This document shows positions 61,153 to 64,000 of a DNA stretch of 64,000 nucleotides, one piece after another. The DNA lies in assembly GCA_021413735.1 (NCBI GenBank), contig JAIOPV010000164.1, positions 1-64,000 of the forward strand, written 5' to 3'. The position numbers and the translations under genes were made by a program. Source of the stretch: Planctomycetota bacterium. GTDB taxonomy: Bacteria; Planctomycetota; Planctomycetia; Gemmatales; Gemmataceae. Position 1 is the stretch's first letter; every line of letters starts with the position of its first letter. Below the pieces are notes generated by a model. It saw only the letters and a list, made by a program, of their open reading frames with translations. It did no database searches and had not been told where the DNA came from.

Positions 61153-63192
61153 TCAAAAACGCGTTTCGTGGGAGGGATCGTCGGGCAGTTGCGACTTGGT
61201 CGGCTTTGGCCTCGGTGATCGGGTGCCGATAAACCAGAGCGTCAGCAGGACCTGCAACACGCACGCGTAACCTCCACGAATGAACGGCCTCCTCCTATCT
61301 TCCTCATGAATCCGATTCCACTTTTCTTCGAGCCTGGCTCCCGCAGCACGGTCGATGAACGTGTTGGTCAAGCTGTAGTCCCTGTCAATTTCCTCAGCGT
61401 GCGAGCCAGGGGGCGTGGTCGAGGTCAGGGCGAATGCAAAGTAAATCAAGATAATTGCTGAGCAAATCCCCGCTCGGAACCGACGTGGAACGGGTTGCTC
61501 CCGTCCGAAGTACCAGTTCAGCAAGCTCGCAATCATCATCACAACGCAGAATAAGACTACCCAACGTATGTTTTCCAAAACTCGTATATTTTCGTCAAAC
61601 AGAGCGAGATAGACCCCGAAAGCCGCCACCATTGTGCAAAGCGCTGCTTCTGCTCCGAGAATTCCCGAGGCAAGTATCGAGGCGACCAACGGAGGCTGCG
61701 GCGTGGCGAGTTCAGTTGCTGGCTCATCTTCCAAAATCTCGGCATTTTTCTCGCCTGGAGCCGCTTGCTCTGGGGTTGCTTCTTTTGGGGGCTCCTGTGT
61801 CGGTGGAACGAACTCTTCTTCCGGTTCGTGATCGTCTTCCGGTGGATCGCCACCGAGATCTAACGGTTCTGAGTGAAACCCGTAGACAGGTTGACCGCCG
61901 GGTGGTGGAGAGGGCGGAATGGCCTTGAGCGGGAAACGTTTGCTGAGCACCAAACCGTTCGCTGGCTGTCGCGTTTCGTTGTGGTCGATGCAATCGCCGA
62001 GCAGGTCGATCAACTCGCCCGGCACACCGATGTCACGCAGTTCACGGTCGAACCGAGGAGGTGGTGCCACGTCTAGGCGACCGGTGAGCATCTGGTAGCC
62101 GATGACGCCCAGAGCGTGAACGTCGTCGCGGGGGTCAGACGGGTCGCCGCGTTGCTGTTGAAGGCGTGCGTACACAACGCTGCACGTTCCCGGAGGCAAC
62201 AACTCGGAGACGTGGACCGCCGTTGGCTTTGTGGGCGTCTGCGTGTGAACTCGTGCGACAATATCGCTGATCCCGAAGTCGGTAATCATCAACTTCGGTT
62301 TCCCATTGCCACGCTTCTGCACGAGAATATTGCCCGGCTTCAGGTCACGGTGAACCACGGGCGACGCTGCCCCTCGTGAGTCCGTGAGCGTGTGGAAGTG
62401 CCCGGTCGTCTCGGCAAGCGTCTTAATCGCGGCCGTGGCAACTTTAACGCGTTCCTCGATCGGTTTGCTTTGCCATCCAAGCATGAGCCCCGTCAGATCC
62501 CCGTCAGTTATGAGTTCGTATGCGAGCCAGGGGAAATCCGAATCGAGTTCGGCCTCAAGTAACGGAACGACGTGCGGGTGCTTCTGCTCACGCGCGAGGC
62601 GTGAAACCTGTGCGACGTGTTTCGCTTCATGCCGCAGCAATTCCCTGGCCCGTGGGTCGATGCAGAACTTTACGGCCCAGGGATGCGCGTACTGATGGTC
62701 AACTCGCCAGACTTCTCCGAATCCACCGGTTCCAAGCGGTTCAACGAGCGTTCGCCCCGGCCGCCCCGGGAGCGCCTGCCCGGCATGAAACCGTGGCAAC
62801 TGTTGTGGGAGCCTACGCACCAGATCCGCTGGCGTTTCGAGCCTGAGATTGGCGGGAATCGTGGTTCCCGACGGATCTTCAGGACGGCGAAGCGAGCGAC
62901 GGACGGCACCGGGAATTTGGGCAAGGTAGAGTTCAAGAGGAGCGGCGCTTTCAGCACCATCGGCTGTTTCGCGGGCGATCTTTTCGGCTGCGGCCCGGGC
63001 TTCCTGGAGAGTGGCTTCCGCGGCCCGCCGCAAGTCTTCGCGAATCTGCTCGCGATTACGCTGTTCCTTGTACCGCTTGAGGGCATCGCTCGCGACGTCG
63101 AGGAGGTAATTCGAGCCCGGCACCATCTCCGTCAGCCCGCGAATTCCCTTCTCCATTACCGCTTCTGCAACGCACTGCATGAACGCATACAC
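61153..63192 (-). CDS. Ser/Thr kinase with C-terminal membrane helices
   Basis: A 679-residue protein. The start is GTG 63192 (GAGGATC upstream); ATG 63180 is an alternative. Residues 1-80 are helical with a coiled coil (REDLRRAAEATLQEARAAAE). The kinase (about 147-420) is intact: LGTGGFGEVW, Lys175 in WAVKF, HRDLKPGN from 281, DFG at 305-307. A Pro/Glu-rich linker is followed by about four hydrophobic helices (about 510-660; ILASGILGAEAALCTMVAAF, VVLFCVVMMIASLLNWYFG, GYACVLQVLLTLWFIGT). The topology puts the kinase inside and only short loops out. Target unknown. Confidence 0.8.
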   Translation of the reverse strand: MYAFMQCVAEAVMEKGIRGLTEMVPGSNYLLDVASDALKRYKEQRNREQIREDLRRAAEATLQEARAAAEKIARETADGAESAAPLELYLAQIPGAVRRSLRRPEDPSGTTIPANLRLETPADLVRRLPQQLPRFHAGQALPGRPGRTLVEPLGTGGFGEVWRVDHQYAHPWAVKFCIDPRARELLRHEAKHVAQVSRLAREQKHPHVVPLLEAELDSDFPWLAYELITDGDLTGLMLGWQSKPIEERVKVATAAIKTLAETTGHFHTLTDSRGAASPVVHRDLKPGNILVQKRGNGKPKLMITDFGISDIVARVHTQTPTKPTAVHVSELLPPGTCSVVYARLQQQRGDPSDPRDDVHALGVIGYQMLTGRLDVAPPPRFDRELRDIGVPGELIDLLGDCIDHNETRQPANGLVLSKRFPLKAIPPSPPPGGQPVYGFHSEPLDLGGDPPEDDHEPEEEFVPPTQEPPKEATPEQAAPGEKNAEILEDEPATELATPQPPLVASILASGILGAEAALCTMVAAFGVYLALFDENIRVLENIRWVVLFCVVMMIASLLNWYFGREQPVPRRFRAGICSAIILIYFAFALTSTTPPGSHAEEIDRDYSLTNTFIDRAAGARLEEKWNRIHEEDRRRPFIRGGYACVLQVLLTLWFIGTRSPRPKPTKSQLPDDPSHETRF

Positions 63193-63362
63193 AGGCGATC
63201 CTCGGTCCGTCGGTGCATTATCTCAGGCTGGCTGTTCAGCCTCGTGCTTCTGATTGGTTCTATCTTGCTTCAGGCAGTTGCGTATTTCAATCGTCCCTTG
63301 ATTCTCACAAGTATTTGCACCGATCAAGGAAGCCGCGGCCCGCCGCAAGAATTGTTACGCAG

Positions 63363-64000
63363 TCACGCCGGAATTGCCTTGATCGCATCGAGTGCCCGTC
63401 GCAACGGGCACTCGGTCACCGCCATCCCCTCGCCCCGCCGATACTGTTGAAGCAACTCCGACGATCGCTTCGCCAGCATCCGCCGCACTTCCCGCCGCTT
63501 CCCCTTCACACGCGGAATCACCATCGAATCGTAGCCTGTCGTTTGATGACGCAGCCACGCAATCACCGCTGCCTCGGCACGATCTGCGATCGGAATGCGT
63601 TCCGTGCGAGCGACGGTGCCGCTGCCAACGGGTGTGGCGTGAGTCGTCACTGCAGACGCGAGCCGTTGAGCTAACTCGGCATAGTTTGGGTGAAACGCCA
63701 GACATGCCAGCACCGCTGCGTGGAAGTCCTCGACGTACTCGGCCTGTGCCGCGTCCCGTCGCCGTGCATCCGCTGCCTTGCGTTTCGCGTGCTGCTCCGT
63801 GGAACGCTCGGCGACCAGTTCTGCCTTGATCTGCTCGACGATGTTCGCGGGTGCCCACACGCCTTGCGAGAACACCTTGCGACCGCGTTTCTGCTGCACG
63901 GTCCACGACGGACCAGAAGCTTTCACACGCCGCGTCAGCCCAGGATCACCGGGCGGAACGAGACACCAACCCTCGGGAACACGCTGCACTTTGCCGTCGG
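63363..64000 (-). CDS. DUF2293 domain protein (5' end outside window)
   Basis: The frame is open to the right edge; a GTG at 63989 may be internal since coding sequence continues above it. The visible 208 residues include LVPPGDPGLTRRVKASGPSW, WTVQQKRGRKVFSQGVWAP, a charged helix and the C-terminal DUF2293 domain: AVIAWLRHQTTGYDSMVIPR, VKGKRREVRRMLAKRSSELL. Its basic residues suggest nucleic-acid binding. Role unknown. It ends 170 nt before the membrane kinase start, same strand. Confidence 0.8.
   Translation of the reverse strand, partial: DGKVQRVPEGWCLVPPGDPGLTRRVKASGPSWTVQQKRGRKVFSQGVWAPANIVEQIKAELVAERSTEQHAKRKAADARRRDAAQAEYVEDFHAAVLACLAFHPNYAELAQRLASAVTTHATPVGSGTVARTERIPIADRAEAAVIAWLRHQTTGYDSMVIPRVKGKRREVRRMLAKRSSELLQQYRRGEGMAVTECPLRRALDAIKAIPA

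Overview
The window looks like chromosomal DNA of a planctomycete, most likely Gemmataceae (inferred from content; no 16S gene is present). Pointers are: GC-rich coding DNA; several eukaryote-like Ser/Thr kinases; a large secreted protein with an N-terminal LESREMPA-type motif; CRTAC1/ASPIC and DUF1080 proteins; SpoVG carrying a zinc ribbon next to ispE; CotH with DUF4956; and HlyD-like adaptors fused to GAF, WD40 and M50 domains. No rRNA, tRNA or CRISPR array was seen.

Layout. 1-1.2 kb: edge of an insertion sequence that has cut into a small gene, a frameshifted BamE-like gene and a decayed remnant. 1.2-6.4 kb: TPR protein and a 1313-residue surface protein. 6.8-8.4 kb: small protein, palindromic operator candidate and a decayed gene. 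8.4-13.8 kb: accessory region with an AAA ATPase, truncated SWIM gene, MerR-like gene and large serine recombinase; two transcription units there start with the same three-block upstream cassette exactly 2010 bp apart. 13.8-28.3 kb: lipoproteins, larB, an ABC exporter, thiolase, a receiver-like protein, an M41-like domain, a SUI1 fusion, Tat-type methanethiol oxidase, HtrA, an RRM protein, an MBL hydrolase, a kinase-PilZ protein and family-4 uracil-DNA glycosylase.

28.3-40 kb (minus strand): probable operon of a triple-kinase-domain protein, a membrane pentaheme cytochrome with TPRs, a CRTAC1 protein and a TPR-FG-GAP-ASPIC protein, with the UDG gene at its end. A regular array of CCGGAA motifs lies upstream. 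40.3-47.7 kb: membrane proteins, a glycosyltransferase-like protein carrying an in-frame palindromic repeat, a frameshifted CpaF-like gene lacking its ATPase core, ispE-spoVG and a Dabb-domain protein.

48-55 kb: the most system-like locus. Three consecutive genes encode a GAF-GAF-TM-HlyD protein, a lipoprotein adaptor with a WD40 propeller inside the HlyD fold, and a PqqD-like/M50 protease/HlyD fusion. Together they suggest a peptide-processing or export machine in the envelope. 55.6-64 kb: DUF4956-CotH pair, YVTN propeller, TPR protein, DUF1080 protein, a kinase with membrane helices and a DUF2293 protein cut by the window edge.

Intergenic regions repeatedly carry long perfect inverted repeats (15-30 nt arms) of several families, including a dispersed GCCGCAAGCGGC family. 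Some are probably terminators; one related element sits inside a gene in frame.
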